From the NCBI GenBank assembly GCA_016795425.1, contig JAEUHG010000153.1, positions 1 to 33,728 on the forward strand: a DNA stretch of 33,728 nt. The letters run 5' to 3'. The position numbers and the translations under genes were made by a program. This stretch comes from Verrucomicrobiales bacterium. GTDB lineage: Bacteria > Verrucomicrobiota > Verrucomicrobiia > Limisphaerales > CAIMTB01. Positions 9,401 to 17,097 of this stretch are shown here, in pieces. The notes beneath the pieces were generated by a model. The model was not told the origin of the DNA. It ran no database searches and worked only from the letters and a program-made list of their open reading frames with translations. Within the stretch, counting starts at the first letter, position 1. The number at the start of each line of letters is the position of its first letter.

Positions 9401-9633
9401 GTCGGGGAACCGGGCTTGGACTCTCGATGGTTTACGAATTCGCCAAGGAACTGGGTGCTGGGATTGAAGTGGAGTCCGCCCTCGGCACCGGCAGTTGTTT
9501 CAGGATTCTGCTGCCCACCGGGCCCTGGGAACCACCGGAACAAGCGGCTCCCGACTCACCGGCGGCGGTCAATTCCCCGCCGTCGACTTTGCCTTCGCCC
9601 GCGCCTCCGGGATCCAACCTTGGATCTGCCTGA
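6478..9633 (+). CDS. periplasmic-propeller sensor histidine kinase
   Basis: A 1051-residue hybrid-type membrane sensor. From the GTG at 6478 the N-terminus is a clear signal peptide or anchor (VFLRRSRSCWVLGWGLFLTL, then HGIALAQS). Next are tandem two-component propeller repeats (about 25-640, with repeats such as GLPSSDVFAVSLDGRG and a DGSIWVAS-type blade), a Y_Y_Y-like domain (about 650-715), and a transmembrane helix (about 728-748). A coiled coil, HisKA with VAHDFNNLLS (His796), and HATPase_c with NLIQNADEAM, DTGIGIP (949-955) and GTGLGLS (977-983) follow. There is no receiver or AraC output, unlike many propeller sensors. The last about 30 residues are proline/serine-rich and overlap the 3' end of the opposite protease gene. 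A TTG at 6415 inside the palindrome is rejected as start because the signal peptide begins at the GTG. Its regulator is not adjacent. Confidence 0.9.
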   Translation: MFLRRSRSCWVLGWGLFLTLHGIALAQSGVRISSWRSTDGLPSSDVFAVSLDGRGQPVATHDADLPVSRLDGFHVQSVSNTVGAASRVYVSRSEQFWAAHPQGLQEQTGDGWILHPVSQIAAEYRARPLRAVRPIPLLPLDRHRVLVLLPDALLEFDAGENRTRTIRTASTRGIGAFNEINPGKDDSAWIAGANGLIRIPGPLRQIQPDTLFEEFVIPPELAVTDLQRPFENAAGEVVMAAEDSTTHRKLVLRWSRGSWQKWDLGGQNVRQAWGGRDNDLWMHTSGTVFRLSPEGDQMRVRNLLQVGRIADLAVDPTGVAWLATSDGLFRLASLPWRPAPRFPPESGAVLSIISDRRGRLIATTARGVHRQEGGDWKFLPFPPERLDEGGAPESLVCALPDGGLVIQSAAGSFVMAADGASRTGSTDMSRARVLGSLTDGRVVFLDATPSTGQLLVYDGRATTPLARLPEDVSRIGQARMMLQTRSGELWIGGDIGALVRRGDGWTVVDDPETGAMDGAQAGLELADGRLLFGGADAVREFDGRRWRTLRRGLDRVNGLALGRDGSIWVASGSGLYRYKDNSWLTLGDDEGLSPTTIHAVLEDGLGRLWAGTAAGLAVFDPSADTDPPEAIVAGADVPQAAAEARALFVVGGRDRWHYTTAGRLVFSSRLDNGPWSTWRPAGSVQFTNLAAGTHQFFVRAMDPSGNVQAWPASYDFTVALPWLKDARLVLATVVVVLLATALAVQAALSYSRLRRSYAEVERQVAERSAALEKANAELLHSHKMRALGTLAAGVAHDFNNLLSIIRGSAQLIEGNLKGDDKARQRVQRIKTAVDQGAGLVRAMLGYSRGAAAPRKELTVEEVVTRAIRLLEERLQCRIRFQNAPVPLPTVFAPPEMLQQIVLNLIQNADEAMDHAGTVTVELTHRLGPADEAMLKPRPSADYVVLAVRDTGIGIPQENLTRIFEPFFTTKAFSSRRGTGLGLSMVYEFAKELGAGIEVESALGTGSCFRILLPTGPWEPPEQAAPDSPAAVNSPPSTLPSPAPPGSNLGSA

Positions 9634-10357
9634 TGCGATCCTCGTCGAGGGGATGGGTTCGCAGGAACCAGGGGGTCTGGCTTCCGCCTGCCTCGCGATT
9701 ATAGGCGGCGAACCGTTGCCAGAAGGCCACCGCCGCTTCGGGATCGTATCCGGCCCGCGCCATGTAGATGAGTCCGATGCGATCGGCCTCGGCTTCATTG
9801 GATCGGCTATGGGGCAGCGCGACGCCGAGGTTGGCGGTCAAGCCGTAGGCCTGTTGGTAATAGCCGGAATACTTTGACCCGCTGGTGCCGGCGGACACCA
9901 GAGCGCCTCCCAACTCTGCGGCTTTGGCCACGGAGATCCGTTCACCGCCATGCCGTGCCACCGCGTGCGCCACCTCGTGTCCCAATACCGTCGCCAACCC
10001 GGCTTCGTCCCTGGTAATGGGCAAAATGCCCGTGTAGACCCCCACCTTGCCGCCGGGCAGGCAGAACGCATTGGCTTCCTTGCTTTCGAAGACGACGAAT
10101 TCCCACTGGGCATTCGGCAGCGGTGCCACCGCGGCGATCTTCTTGCCCACCTTCTCAACCAGGGCTTTGGCGGCCGCATTGTTGGAAATGGGGACCTCCT
10201 TCTTCATTTGGTCGAAGGCGCTGAAACCCAGCTTCATCTCCTCGTCCGCGCTCATGATGTTGAACGACTTCCGGTTGGTTTCCGGAACCGTGTAGCACCC
10301 GGACAAGAGCGTGGCACACGCCAGCGCGCAGGTCGTTCGAGAGAATACGCTCTTCAT
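9569..10357 (-). CDS. M48-family metalloprotease lipoprotein (LoiP/BepA-like)
   Basis: A 262-residue zinc metalloprotease of the M48 family, expected on the periplasmic side of a membrane. A lipoprotein signal ends in LLSGC with lipidated Cys21. The zinc site is GHEVAHAVARHGG (HEVAH, His127/Glu128/His131), with a third ligand in NEAEAD (187-192, probably Glu188). Relatives such as LoiP and BepA act in outer-membrane protein quality control, the likely role here. No TPR region follows the protease domain, so it resembles LoiP more than BepA. Its coding end overlaps the convergent kinase gene by 65 bp, and the overlapped C-terminus (around DEDRIRQIQGWIPEA) looks conserved. The ATG at 10357 begins directly with a typical basic n-region, so the start is secure. 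Confidence 0.93.
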   Translation of the reverse strand: MKSVFSRTTCALACATLLSGCYTVPETNRKSFNIMSADEEMKLGFSAFDQMKKEVPISNNAAAKALVEKVGKKIAAVAPLPNAQWEFVVFESKEANAFCLPGGKVGVYTGILPITRDEAGLATVLGHEVAHAVARHGGERISVAKAAELGGALVSAGTSGSKYSGYYQQAYGLTANLGVALPHSRSNEAEADRIGLIYMARAGYDPEAAVAFWQRFAAYNREAGGSQTPWFLRTHPLDEDRIRQIQGWIPEARAKAKSTAGN

Positions 10358-10405
10358 GGAAGTCTAAGTAGAACCGGAAACTCAAAGTCTCAACGCCGAA
10401 TTCGA

Positions 10406-11821
10406 TTAACGGTGACTCGTTGCGATCTCCGTGGCGAATGGCCAAACCCTCTGACGCCCCGCCCAAATCAGGTAGGCGACGATTCCGGCGATCAACGACA
10501 GCGCGCCGTAGGCCAGGACATTTCGATTCGTCGTGGCGAGCAGGAAGATCCATCCGGCGAGCGCCACGAAGCACGGCAGCGGATACAGCCACATCTTGTA
10601 CGGCCGGGCCAAGTCAGGACGATTCCGCCGCAGCAACACCAACGCGCCGATCTGCCCCATGAACTGCACCACGATGCGTGTGGTCAGCAGGGCATCGATC
10701 ACCGTCCCCAGCGGAAGCGCGCAGGCCAGGATGCTAATCCCGCCCACCACCAGCAGCGAGCGATGGGGAAAGTCCTTGCGTGGATGCAGCACCCCGAAGA
10801 CCCGGAAGAAACAGCCGTCCAATGCCGCCGCAAAGGGAATGCGCGAATAGCCCAGAAGCAGCGCGAACACCGAACCGAAGGCCGTCCAACAGATCAACGC
10901 GGTGAACACCGAGGCCACCTTGCTCCCATACAGTCTCTCCATGAACACCGACACGACAAAGCTGGCCTCGGGATGGTCGGACGCGGGCACGAACTCGCGC
11001 CACGGAATCACGCCGATAATCGAGAGGTTGATGAGAAGATAGATCAATGCGACGCCGATCAGGCTCATGAGGATCGATTTGGGAATCGTCCGCCCCGGCT
11101 CTCGCACCTCATCTCCAATATAACAAACATCGTAGTATCCCAGGTAATCGTAGATGCCGATCCGGGCGGCCGCTCCCAAGCCGAGAAAGAAGCCGGTGGA
11201 GAACTTGAAGGCATCGGGTGGAAAATCGAAGGCCCGGTTCGCGTCGAAGTGCGTCATTCCGCTCCCGATCACGATGACCACCGTGATGAGCGTCCCGATC
11301 CAAAGGCAAACCGTGATCCAGGCGATGGATTGGATGCGCCGATACAAGAGCGCCAGCGCCACCAATCCGGCGACGAGGCAAACCGCCAGTTCGTGTCCAC
11401 GCGACATGCCCGGCCAGACGTATTTCATGTACTGGGCCATACCGATGTAGCCCGAGGCGATCTCCAGCGGCCCGCTCAGGATGAACTGCCAAATGAAAAG
11501 AAACGCCATGAGCCGGCCCCAACTGTTCCGCCCGAAACCCTCGCGGAGATACACGTAGCTTCCGCCGGAACCCGGCATCGCCGCGCCCAGTTCGCTCCAG
11601 ATCAATCCGTCCGGAATGGTGATCAGCAATGCCAGAAACCATCCCAGCAACGCTTGGGGTCCGCCCAAAGCGGACATCAGAAGCGGGATGGTGATGAACG
11701 GCCCCATCCCGATCATGTTGGTCATGTTGAGCGCGGTTGCCTGTAGCAGGCCGAAGCGCCGATGCAGGTGCGGGTGGGTAGGGAGAACGTTGGCGCTCTC
11801 CGCGCCGGGGGCGGGGCTCAC
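10406..11821 (-). CDS. APC-family amino-acid permease
   Basis: A 471-residue integral membrane transporter with about 12 predicted helices, of the amino acid-polyamine-organocation superfamily. The first helix carries the characteristic unwound region around NMIGMGPFITIP, followed by a conserved segment with GSGGSYVYLREGFG. It most likely imports or exchanges amino acids by a secondary mechanism; the substrate is not readable from sequence. The start is a GTG at 11821, giving a short hydrophilic N-terminus before the first helix; no closer ATG precedes the first membrane segment. The C-terminus is rich in hydrophobic helices ending near GRQRVWPFATEIATSHR. It is divergent from a double-ACT amino-acid-sensor gene, which suggests, but does not prove, a regulatory link. 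Confidence 0.92.
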   Translation of the reverse strand: MSPAPGAESANVLPTHPHLHRRFGLLQATALNMTNMIGMGPFITIPLLMSALGGPQALLGWFLALLITIPDGLIWSELGAAMPGSGGSYVYLREGFGRNSWGRLMAFLFIWQFILSGPLEIASGYIGMAQYMKYVWPGMSRGHELAVCLVAGLVALALLYRRIQSIAWITVCLWIGTLITVVIVIGSGMTHFDANRAFDFPPDAFKFSTGFFLGLGAAARIGIYDYLGYYDVCYIGDEVREPGRTIPKSILMSLIGVALIYLLINLSIIGVIPWREFVPASDHPEASFVVSVFMERLYGSKVASVFTALICWTAFGSVFALLLGYSRIPFAAALDGCFFRVFGVLHPRKDFPHRSLLVVGGISILACALPLGTVIDALLTTRIVVQFMGQIGALVLLRRNRPDLARPYKMWLYPLPCFVALAGWIFLLATTNRNVLAYGALSLIAGIVAYLIWAGRQRVWPFATEIATSHR

Positions 11822-11830
11822 GGACGAGCA

Positions 11831-11868
11831 GTCAAACGGGCCTTCGCAGCTTCTGTCAAACCGGCCTT
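11831..11868. promoter_or_regulatory. direct repeat in divergent permease/ACT region
   Basis: Two 14-bp direct repeats, GTCAAACGGGCCTT (11831-11844) and GTCAAACCGGCCTT (11855-11868), match at 13 of 14 positions and start exactly 24 bp apart. They occupy the 80-bp gap between the divergent permease and ACT-protein genes. A tandem operator is a reasonable reading; chance cannot be excluded without looking for the same arrangement in relatives. Confidence 0.35.
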
Positions 11869-11901
11869 TACGCCACGGGCCTCTTCGCTTACGACGGGGC
11901 C

Positions 11902-12429
11902 ATGCACCCCGCGCTCGTTCTGACCGTGATCGGCCGTGACCGTCCCGGTCTGGTGGAACAACTTGCCCGACTCATTGCGGACCATGGTGGCAACTGGCTC
12001 GAAAGCCGCATGAACCGCCTCGGCGGCGAGTTCGCCGGCATCCTTCGCCTCACCGTACCCCAGGATCGGGAAGAACTGCTTCGCCAGGCGCTGTCCGCGC
12101 TCGGAAATGCCGGACTCAGTGTGCAGGTCCGGTCGGATGACGTGCCCGTGCCGGCCCCCACCCGCATCGTCCAGTTGGATTTGGTCGGGCAGGATCGTCC
12201 CGGAATTGTTCGCCAAATCGCCGCGGCCTGGGCGGCGCGGGGGATCAATGTGGAGGAACTTGTCACGGAATGCGTCAGTGCCGCGATGTCCGGCGAGACC
12301 CTCTTCAAGGCCACCGCGAAGGTCGCGCTGCCGGCCGGAGTCGACATGCAGGCGTTGCGAGCGGATCTCGACCGCATCGCCAACGACCTGCTGGTCGACA
12401 TCTCGCTGACTTCCCTCGAATCGACCTGA
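11902..12429 (+). CDS. double-ACT-domain protein, GcvR-like
   Basis: A 175-residue protein made of two ACT domains. The first (about 4-78) opens with LVLTVIGRDRPGLVEQLARL, the second (about 88-170) with IVQLDLVGQDRPGIVRQIAA. The repeated GxDRPGxV turn is the small-ligand (usually amino-acid) binding loop of ACT domains. Two tandem ACT domains without a DNA-binding domain match GcvR, which binds glycine and modulates the GcvA activator in Escherichia coli. No GcvA or glycine-cleavage gene is in the window, so the exact role is inference. The ATG at 11902 starts immediately before the first beta strand. It is divergent from an amino-acid permease, and its stop is 69 bp before the DUF1501 start. 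Confidence 0.87.
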   Translation: MHPALVLTVIGRDRPGLVEQLARLIADHGGNWLESRMNRLGGEFAGILRLTVPQDREELLRQALSALGNAGLSVQVRSDDVPVPAPTRIVQLDLVGQDRPGIVRQIAAAWAARGINVEELVTECVSAAMSGETLFKATAKVALPAGVDMQALRADLDRIANDLLVDISLTSLEST

Positions 12430-12498
12430 AGCCGCCCTTTTTACGGGGTGCGAAGGTTTGGACTGGAGCAGCCTACCGTGCGGGCTAGGATGACCGCC

Positions 12499-13929
12499 AT
12501 GTTCCTGTCGGAATCCCAGGTCCTGAGCGTCAATCGCCGAACCTTTCTCCGTGGTACGGGATTGTCTCTCGGCTCCGCCGCGCTGACCACTTTGCTGGGG
12601 CGGAAGCTGATGGGGGCAGCGCCGGCTTCGGACCGGTGGCCGGGCATTCTGAAGGAGTTGCACCACGCACCGCGGGCCAAGCGCGTCATTTACCTCTACA
12701 TGGCAGGGGGCCCGTCACACCTTGAACTCTTCGATCACAAGCCGGAACTGGCGAAACGGCATGGCGAACCGATGCCGGACTCCTTCACCAAGGGACAACC
12801 CATCGCGCAGCTCCAAGGCCAGGCCCTGAAATGCTTCGGCCCCCAACACTGCTTCAAACGATGCGGGCAATCCGGACAGGAGATCGGCGAAATCCTGCCG
12901 CACCTGGGCACCGTGGCGGATGATCTGTGCATCGTGCGCTCGATGGTCACCAACGCCATCAACCACGACCCGGCCCACACCTTCATGAACACCGGCACGC
13001 TCATCAGCGGGCGTCCATGCATGGGATCCTGGATCGCCTATGGCCTGGGAGCCGCCGCTGAGGACCTGCCAGGGTTTGTGGTGCTGATGTCGACCGGCGC
13101 CTACGGACAATCCCAGCCCATCTCCGCCCGCCAATGGCATGCCGGCTTCCTTCCGAGCCGTTTCCAGGGGGTCCCGTTCCGCTCGAAGGGAGACGCGGTA
13201 CTTTACGTCAACCGCCCGCCCGGGGTCACCGCGGGACAGCAACGGGACGTCATCGATGCGGTCGCCCGGTTGAATCACCTGGAGCACGGCCGTAGCGACG
13301 ACCCGGAAATTGCGACGCGCATTTCTCAGTACGAGATGGCGTTCAAGATGCAGACCTCGGTACCCGAGTTGATGGATGTCTCCAAGGAACCCCAGCATGT
13401 GCTCGACCTGTACGGCGCCAAACCGGGCGACGGATCCTTTGCGTCGAACTGCCTGTTGGCCCGCCGCCTGGCGGAACGCGGGGTTCGCTTCATCCAATTG
13501 TATCATCGGGACTGGGATCACCACGGTGGCATCAAGCGGGACATTGAAGGCACCGCCCGCGAAGTCGACCAAGCCTGTGCCGGACTCATCAAGGATCTCA
13601 AACAGCGCGGCATGTTCGACGACAGCCTGATCATCTGGGGCGGTGAATTCGGACGGACACCGATGGCGCAGGGGGACGGACGCGACCATCACATGAAGGC
13701 GTTCTCGATGTGGCTCGCTGGGGGTGGTGTACGCGGCGGTACCACCTACGGAGCCACCGACGAGTTCGGCTACAACGCCGTCGACCACGTGGTCAACGTC
13801 CACGACCTGCACGCCACCATGCTCCACCTGCTCGGCGTCGATCACCAACGTCTGACTTACCGATTCCAAGGCCGCGACATGCGACTCACCGACGTGTTTG
13901 GCGACGTGGTCAAAGGCATCCTGGCGTGA
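12499..13929 (+). CDS. Tat-exported DUF1501 protein (copy 1)
   Basis: A 476-residue DUF1501 protein, a family in the alkaline-phosphatase/sulfatase-like fold that is abundant in Verrucomicrobiota and Planctomycetota; its reaction is not established. The N-terminus has a twin-arginine signal, NRRTFLRGTGLSLGSAALT, predicting folded export. Family segments include YMAGGPSHLELFDHKPEL, NHDPAHTFMNTG, LPSRFQGVPF, RDWDHHGGI and IWGGEFGRTPM. The ATG at 12499 is chosen because AGGA lies 8 nt upstream; an ATG at 12490 and a GTG at 12448 in the same frame are alternatives. Unlike copy 2 at 15615-17060 it has no adjacent PSD1 gene. Its stop overlaps the thiE start (GTGA), so the two are probably co-translated. 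Confidence 0.93.
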   Translation: MFLSESQVLSVNRRTFLRGTGLSLGSAALTTLLGRKLMGAAPASDRWPGILKELHHAPRAKRVIYLYMAGGPSHLELFDHKPELAKRHGEPMPDSFTKGQPIAQLQGQALKCFGPQHCFKRCGQSGQEIGEILPHLGTVADDLCIVRSMVTNAINHDPAHTFMNTGTLISGRPCMGSWIAYGLGAAAEDLPGFVVLMSTGAYGQSQPISARQWHAGFLPSRFQGVPFRSKGDAVLYVNRPPGVTAGQQRDVIDAVARLNHLEHGRSDDPEIATRISQYEMAFKMQTSVPELMDVSKEPQHVLDLYGAKPGDGSFASNCLLARRLAERGVRFIQLYHRDWDHHGGIKRDIEGTAREVDQACAGLIKDLKQRGMFDDSLIIWGGEFGRTPMAQGDGRDHHMKAFSMWLAGGGVRGGTTYGATDEFGYNAVDHVVNVHDLHATMLHLLGVDHQRLTYRFQGRDMRLTDVFGDVVKGILA

Positions 13930-14576
13930 AACGACTCGCTGACTGCCGACTGTATACCTTTATCGATTCGGCTTACCTCCACGGCCGGGAGCCGGTCACG
14001 TTGGCGTCCATGCTCTGCGACGGCGGCGCCGACCTCATCCAGCTGCGGGCGAAGGATTGGCCGGAGGAACGCATCCTGCGGACCGCGGAGTCCCTGCTGC
14101 CCATTTGCGAGATGAACGGCGTGTTGCTGGTGATCAACGATCATCCGTCGGTGGCCCGGAGAATCGGCGCGCCGCTGGCCCACATGGGACAGGAGGACTT
14201 CTTCCAGGCAGGGCACCGCCACGTCGTCGATGTGATTGGAGACGACGGCGAACACGAATTGGGGCTCGGCCTCAGTTCCCATGCACCCAACGAGGCCGAA
14301 CGCGCCATCGAGGCTGGCGCGGCTTACATCGCGGTCGGGCCGGTCTACGCCACCCCCACCAAGCCGGGCCGTCCGGCCGTCTCGCTATCGTATGTCCGGT
14401 GGGCCGCCGAAAACCTGCGTGGCACGACCTGGTTCGCCATCGGCGGCATCACGCTGGCCACCCTCGAGGACGTGCTCGGCGCGGGAGCGACGCGCATCTG
14501 CGTGGTTTCGGCGATTCTGGATGCCGCCAACGTCGTCGCTGCCTGCCGCGAGTTTCGCGCGCATTTGCCGGCCTGA
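13926..14576 (+). CDS. thiE: thiamine-phosphate synthase
   Basis: A 216-residue TIM-barrel enzyme that joins the thiazole and pyrimidine units to make thiamine monophosphate in the cytoplasm. Conserved active-site elements are all present: QLRAKD (39-44), the ND pair at 71-72, GQED (88-91) for metal/pyrophosphate, the GLSSH loop (115-119), YATPTK (141-146) and the phosphate-binding IGGI (172-175). The TPTK motif and full set of ligands favour true ThiE over the TenI group. The start is the GTG at 13926, which overlaps the DUF1501 stop as GTGA; longer in-frame extensions would read through DUF1501 DNA and are rejected. No other thiamine gene is nearby, so its expression is probably tied to the exported protein upstream. 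It is followed after 108 bp by a rhomboid gene. Confidence 0.94.
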   Translation: MKRLADCRLYTFIDSAYLHGREPVTLASMLCDGGADLIQLRAKDWPEERILRTAESLLPICEMNGVLLVINDHPSVARRIGAPLAHMGQEDFFQAGHRHVVDVIGDDGEHELGLGLSSHAPNEAERAIEAGAAYIAVGPVYATPTKPGRPAVSLSYVRWAAENLRGTTWFAIGGITLATLEDVLGAGATRICVVSAILDAANVVAACREFRAHLPA

Positions 14577-14684
14577 ACGAGCGGGATTTCATCGCCGCAC
14601 AGGTCCGGTCGTTTGCCAAAAACCCCAACCGGATCGACACTGCGCCCCTTGAAGGCGACGTCTCACCCACCCCAGCCTCAATCC

Positions 14685-15578
14685 ATGGATGCGCCAGGTT
14701 CAGGGCCCGACCGCGCCACGGTGGTCATTCCGGTTGCTTCTGAGAAGCAGGCCATGGACTGGAGCCTGACGCTGGCGAGCCAGGAGATCCTTTGCCTGAT
14801 CCGGCCGCCGGCCGAAGGCCTGCGCTGGACGCTTGAGGTGGACCCGCGGGACGCCGGTCGCGCCCTACGCACGCTACGCCAGTACCACCTGGAAAATCGT
14901 GCCCGGCAAGGAGTGCTGACACCGCGCGTCGGCGAGTTTGTCTTCCATTGGGCGGTCCTTCTTTGGTGCGTCGCCATGGTGATGGTCTTCTCGGCCTCCA
15001 ACGTGCCCGGCGGTCCGGTGAATGCGGCAGGGGCATTTGACACTCGCCTGGCACACGCGGGCCAGGTGTGGCGGGCCGTGACGGCGACATTCCTGCACGC
15101 CGGTCCGGAGCACCTCACCGCCAACCTGACATTTGGATTCCTGCTGATTGGTCTGGCCATGGGACGCGCCGGAGTGGGATGCGCCCTGGCGATCACTCTT
15201 CTGGCAGGAAGTTTCGGCAATCTCTTCGCCTGGGCTTGGCGCGGGCACGACTACATCGGGGTAGGATCCTCGGGCGTGGTGATGGGGGCGCTCGGACTGC
15301 TGGCCGCGTCTGCGCTCATCGACGCGCGCCGCGGGCGCGTCTCCCGGCCGACGCTGGTCCGCAGTCTGCTTGGCGGGGCCCTCCTCTTCATTCTCCTCGG
15401 AACAGCCCAGAAGGCCGATGTCCTGGCGCACGCCGGAGGTTTCATCGGAGGCGCCGTGTTCGGGTCGATTCTCGCGGTGCTCCCCGATCGATGGTCGCGG
15501 GCGCGCGGTTTCGACGCCGCCTGCGCCGTCGTCTACGGATTGGTCGCCGGTATCGGTTGGATGCTGGCATTGCACTGA
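14685..15578 (+). CDS. rhomboid-family intramembrane serine protease
   Basis: A 297-residue membrane protein with a soluble N-terminal part (about 1-80), rich in charged residues and resembling the small signalling-type domain DUF2007, then a membrane region of about six or seven helices. The catalytic dyad is visible: Ser196 in GVGSSGVVMGAL and His249 in AHAGGFIGG. The HxxxN element of rhomboids is HLTANLTFG (143-151). It is expected to cleave transmembrane substrates within the bilayer. The ATG at 14685 is chosen; an upstream TTG at 14613 would only add a weak extension. A short gap separates its stop from the convergent DUF1501 copy 2. Substrates are unknown, but several membrane-anchored envelope proteins are encoded nearby. 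Confidence 0.9.
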   Translation: MDAPGSGPDRATVVIPVASEKQAMDWSLTLASQEILCLIRPPAEGLRWTLEVDPRDAGRALRTLRQYHLENRARQGVLTPRVGEFVFHWAVLLWCVAMVMVFSASNVPGGPVNAAGAFDTRLAHAGQVWRAVTATFLHAGPEHLTANLTFGFLLIGLAMGRAGVGCALAITLLAGSFGNLFAWAWRGHDYIGVGSSGVVMGALGLLAASALIDARRGRVSRPTLVRSLLGGALLFILLGTAQKADVLAHAGGFIGGAVFGSILAVLPDRWSRARGFDAACAVVYGLVAGIGWMLALH

Positions 15579-15614
15579 CCCATTTCCGGGCGTCTTCGGG
15601 CGACGTCGGGCCAG

Positions 15615-17060
15615 CTACGCCACGATTCCCGAAATCACCTTGCCGTGCACATCGGTCAACCGGAAGTCACGGCCTTGGTACCGAAACGTCAATCGCTTGT
15701 GGTCAATGCCGCACAGGTGCAAGAGCGTCGCATGGAGGTCGTGCACATGGACAACATTCTCGACGGAACGGTACCCCAACTCATCGGTCGATCCCCAGGT
15801 GATGCCCGGTTTGACACCACCGCCAGCGAGCCATACGGCGAACGCCAGAATATGGTGATCCCTTCCGGTTCCCTGCCCCATGGGAGTGCGCCCAAACTCG
15901 CCGCCCCATAGCACCAAGGTATCGTCGAGCAAGCCTCGCTGCTTGAGATCTCGGACCAGTGCGGCCGAGGGTTGATCGACATCCCTGGCGGCGCTCTTCA
16001 TCGCCGGCTCAATGTCGCCATGGTGATCCCAGGCCCGGTGGTAGAGTTGGATGAAACGCACGCCACGTTCAGCCAGACGCCGGGCCAGCAGGCAGTTCGA
16101 GGCAAAGCTGCCGTCCCCCGGCTCGCGCACACCGTAAGCCTCCAACGTTTCCTTGGATTCCTTGGAGAAATCCGAGAGTTCCGGCACCGAGGTTTGCATG
16201 CGAAACGCCATTTCATACTGGGCGATGCGCGTCTGGATCTCCGGATCGTGCTTTTCCTCGGCCAGCAGTCCGTTCAGGCGCCGGATCTCCTCAACGACCT
16301 GACGCTGGGTGCTCTGGCAAACACCGGGAGGACTGCCGATGTAATGCACCGCATCGCCGCGCGATTGAAACTGGATACCTTGAAATCGGCTGGGGAGAAA
16401 TCCACTGGACCATTGCCGTGCCGAAACCGGTTGAAGGCCGTATTTCCCGGCCGAGGTGAACACCACAAAGCCCGGAAGTTCCTCGGTCTCGGCACCCAGC
16501 CCATACAGCATCCAGGAACCCATGCTCGGTCGGCCCTTAATGATGGACCCTGTATTCATAAACGCATGGGCCGGGTCGTGATTGATCTGCTCCGTCTGCA
16601 TGGACCGGACGATGCACAGCTCGTCGGCGATGGATTGCAGGTGCGGAAACAAATCGGAGATCTCCTGTCCGGAACCCCCACACCGTCGAAACTCACAGAA
16701 TGGACCGCGGGCTTTGAGCGCCGTGTTCTGCAACTGCGCCAACTGTTGTCCCTTGGTAAAGGACTCAGGGAACGGTTGATCGTGGATCTTCTTGAGTTCA
16801 GGGCGGAAGTCGAAGGTCTCGAGATGGGACGGACCTCCTGCCATGCACAGATGGATGATGCGTCGAGCTCGGACCGGAGCGTGAGGGCTCGTCACCACGC
16901 CGCGCCAGCGTTCCGTCGACGTCCCGGCCGCCGTCGCGGCCACGGCGGGCTTCCGATCCAGGAGCATGGAGAGCGCCATGCCGCCGATGCCGTAAGCCGA
17001 CCGCGAAAGGAAGGTTCGGCGATTCACCGACAAGGCATGGGTAAGGCAATCGAAGGGCAT
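15615..17060 (-). CDS. Tat-exported DUF1501 protein (copy 2)
   Basis: A 481-residue DUF1501 protein, clearly a paralogue of the copy at 12499-13929. Shared blocks include NRRTFLSRSAYGIGGMAL at the Tat signal, CMAGGPSHLETFDF, NHDPAHAFMNTGSI, LPSRFQGIQF, RAWDHHGDI and LWGGEFGRTPMGQG. The twin arginines predict export of the folded protein. It lies 37 bp downstream of the PSD1 gene on the same strand, the classic pairing in this phylum, so the two are likely an operon and may act together on sulfated or complex polymers; this is inference from co-occurrence. The ATG at 17060 opens the signal peptide directly. The gene is convergent with the rhomboid gene, leaving only 36 bp between stops. Confidence 0.93.
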   Translation of the reverse strand: MPFDCLTHALSVNRRTFLSRSAYGIGGMALSMLLDRKPAVAATAAGTSTERWRGVVTSPHAPVRARRIIHLCMAGGPSHLETFDFRPELKKIHDQPFPESFTKGQQLAQLQNTALKARGPFCEFRRCGGSGQEISDLFPHLQSIADELCIVRSMQTEQINHDPAHAFMNTGSIIKGRPSMGSWMLYGLGAETEELPGFVVFTSAGKYGLQPVSARQWSSGFLPSRFQGIQFQSRGDAVHYIGSPPGVCQSTQRQVVEEIRRLNGLLAEEKHDPEIQTRIAQYEMAFRMQTSVPELSDFSKESKETLEAYGVREPGDGSFASNCLLARRLAERGVRFIQLYHRAWDHHGDIEPAMKSAARDVDQPSAALVRDLKQRGLLDDTLVLWGGEFGRTPMGQGTGRDHHILAFAVWLAGGGVKPGITWGSTDELGYRSVENVVHVHDLHATLLHLCGIDHKRLTFRYQGRDFRLTDVHGKVISGIVA

Positions 17061-17097
17061 GGATGGAGGTGTCGGTGGAGGTTCCAGGGTTGCCGGC

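Noticed and set aside
9950..11746. A 598-residue open frame on the plus strand across the M48 and permease genes
   Set aside because: It lies antisense to two genes with clear family motifs, is rich in Arg/Gln/His/Pro, and has no recognisable domain; it is a by-product of GC-rich codon use.
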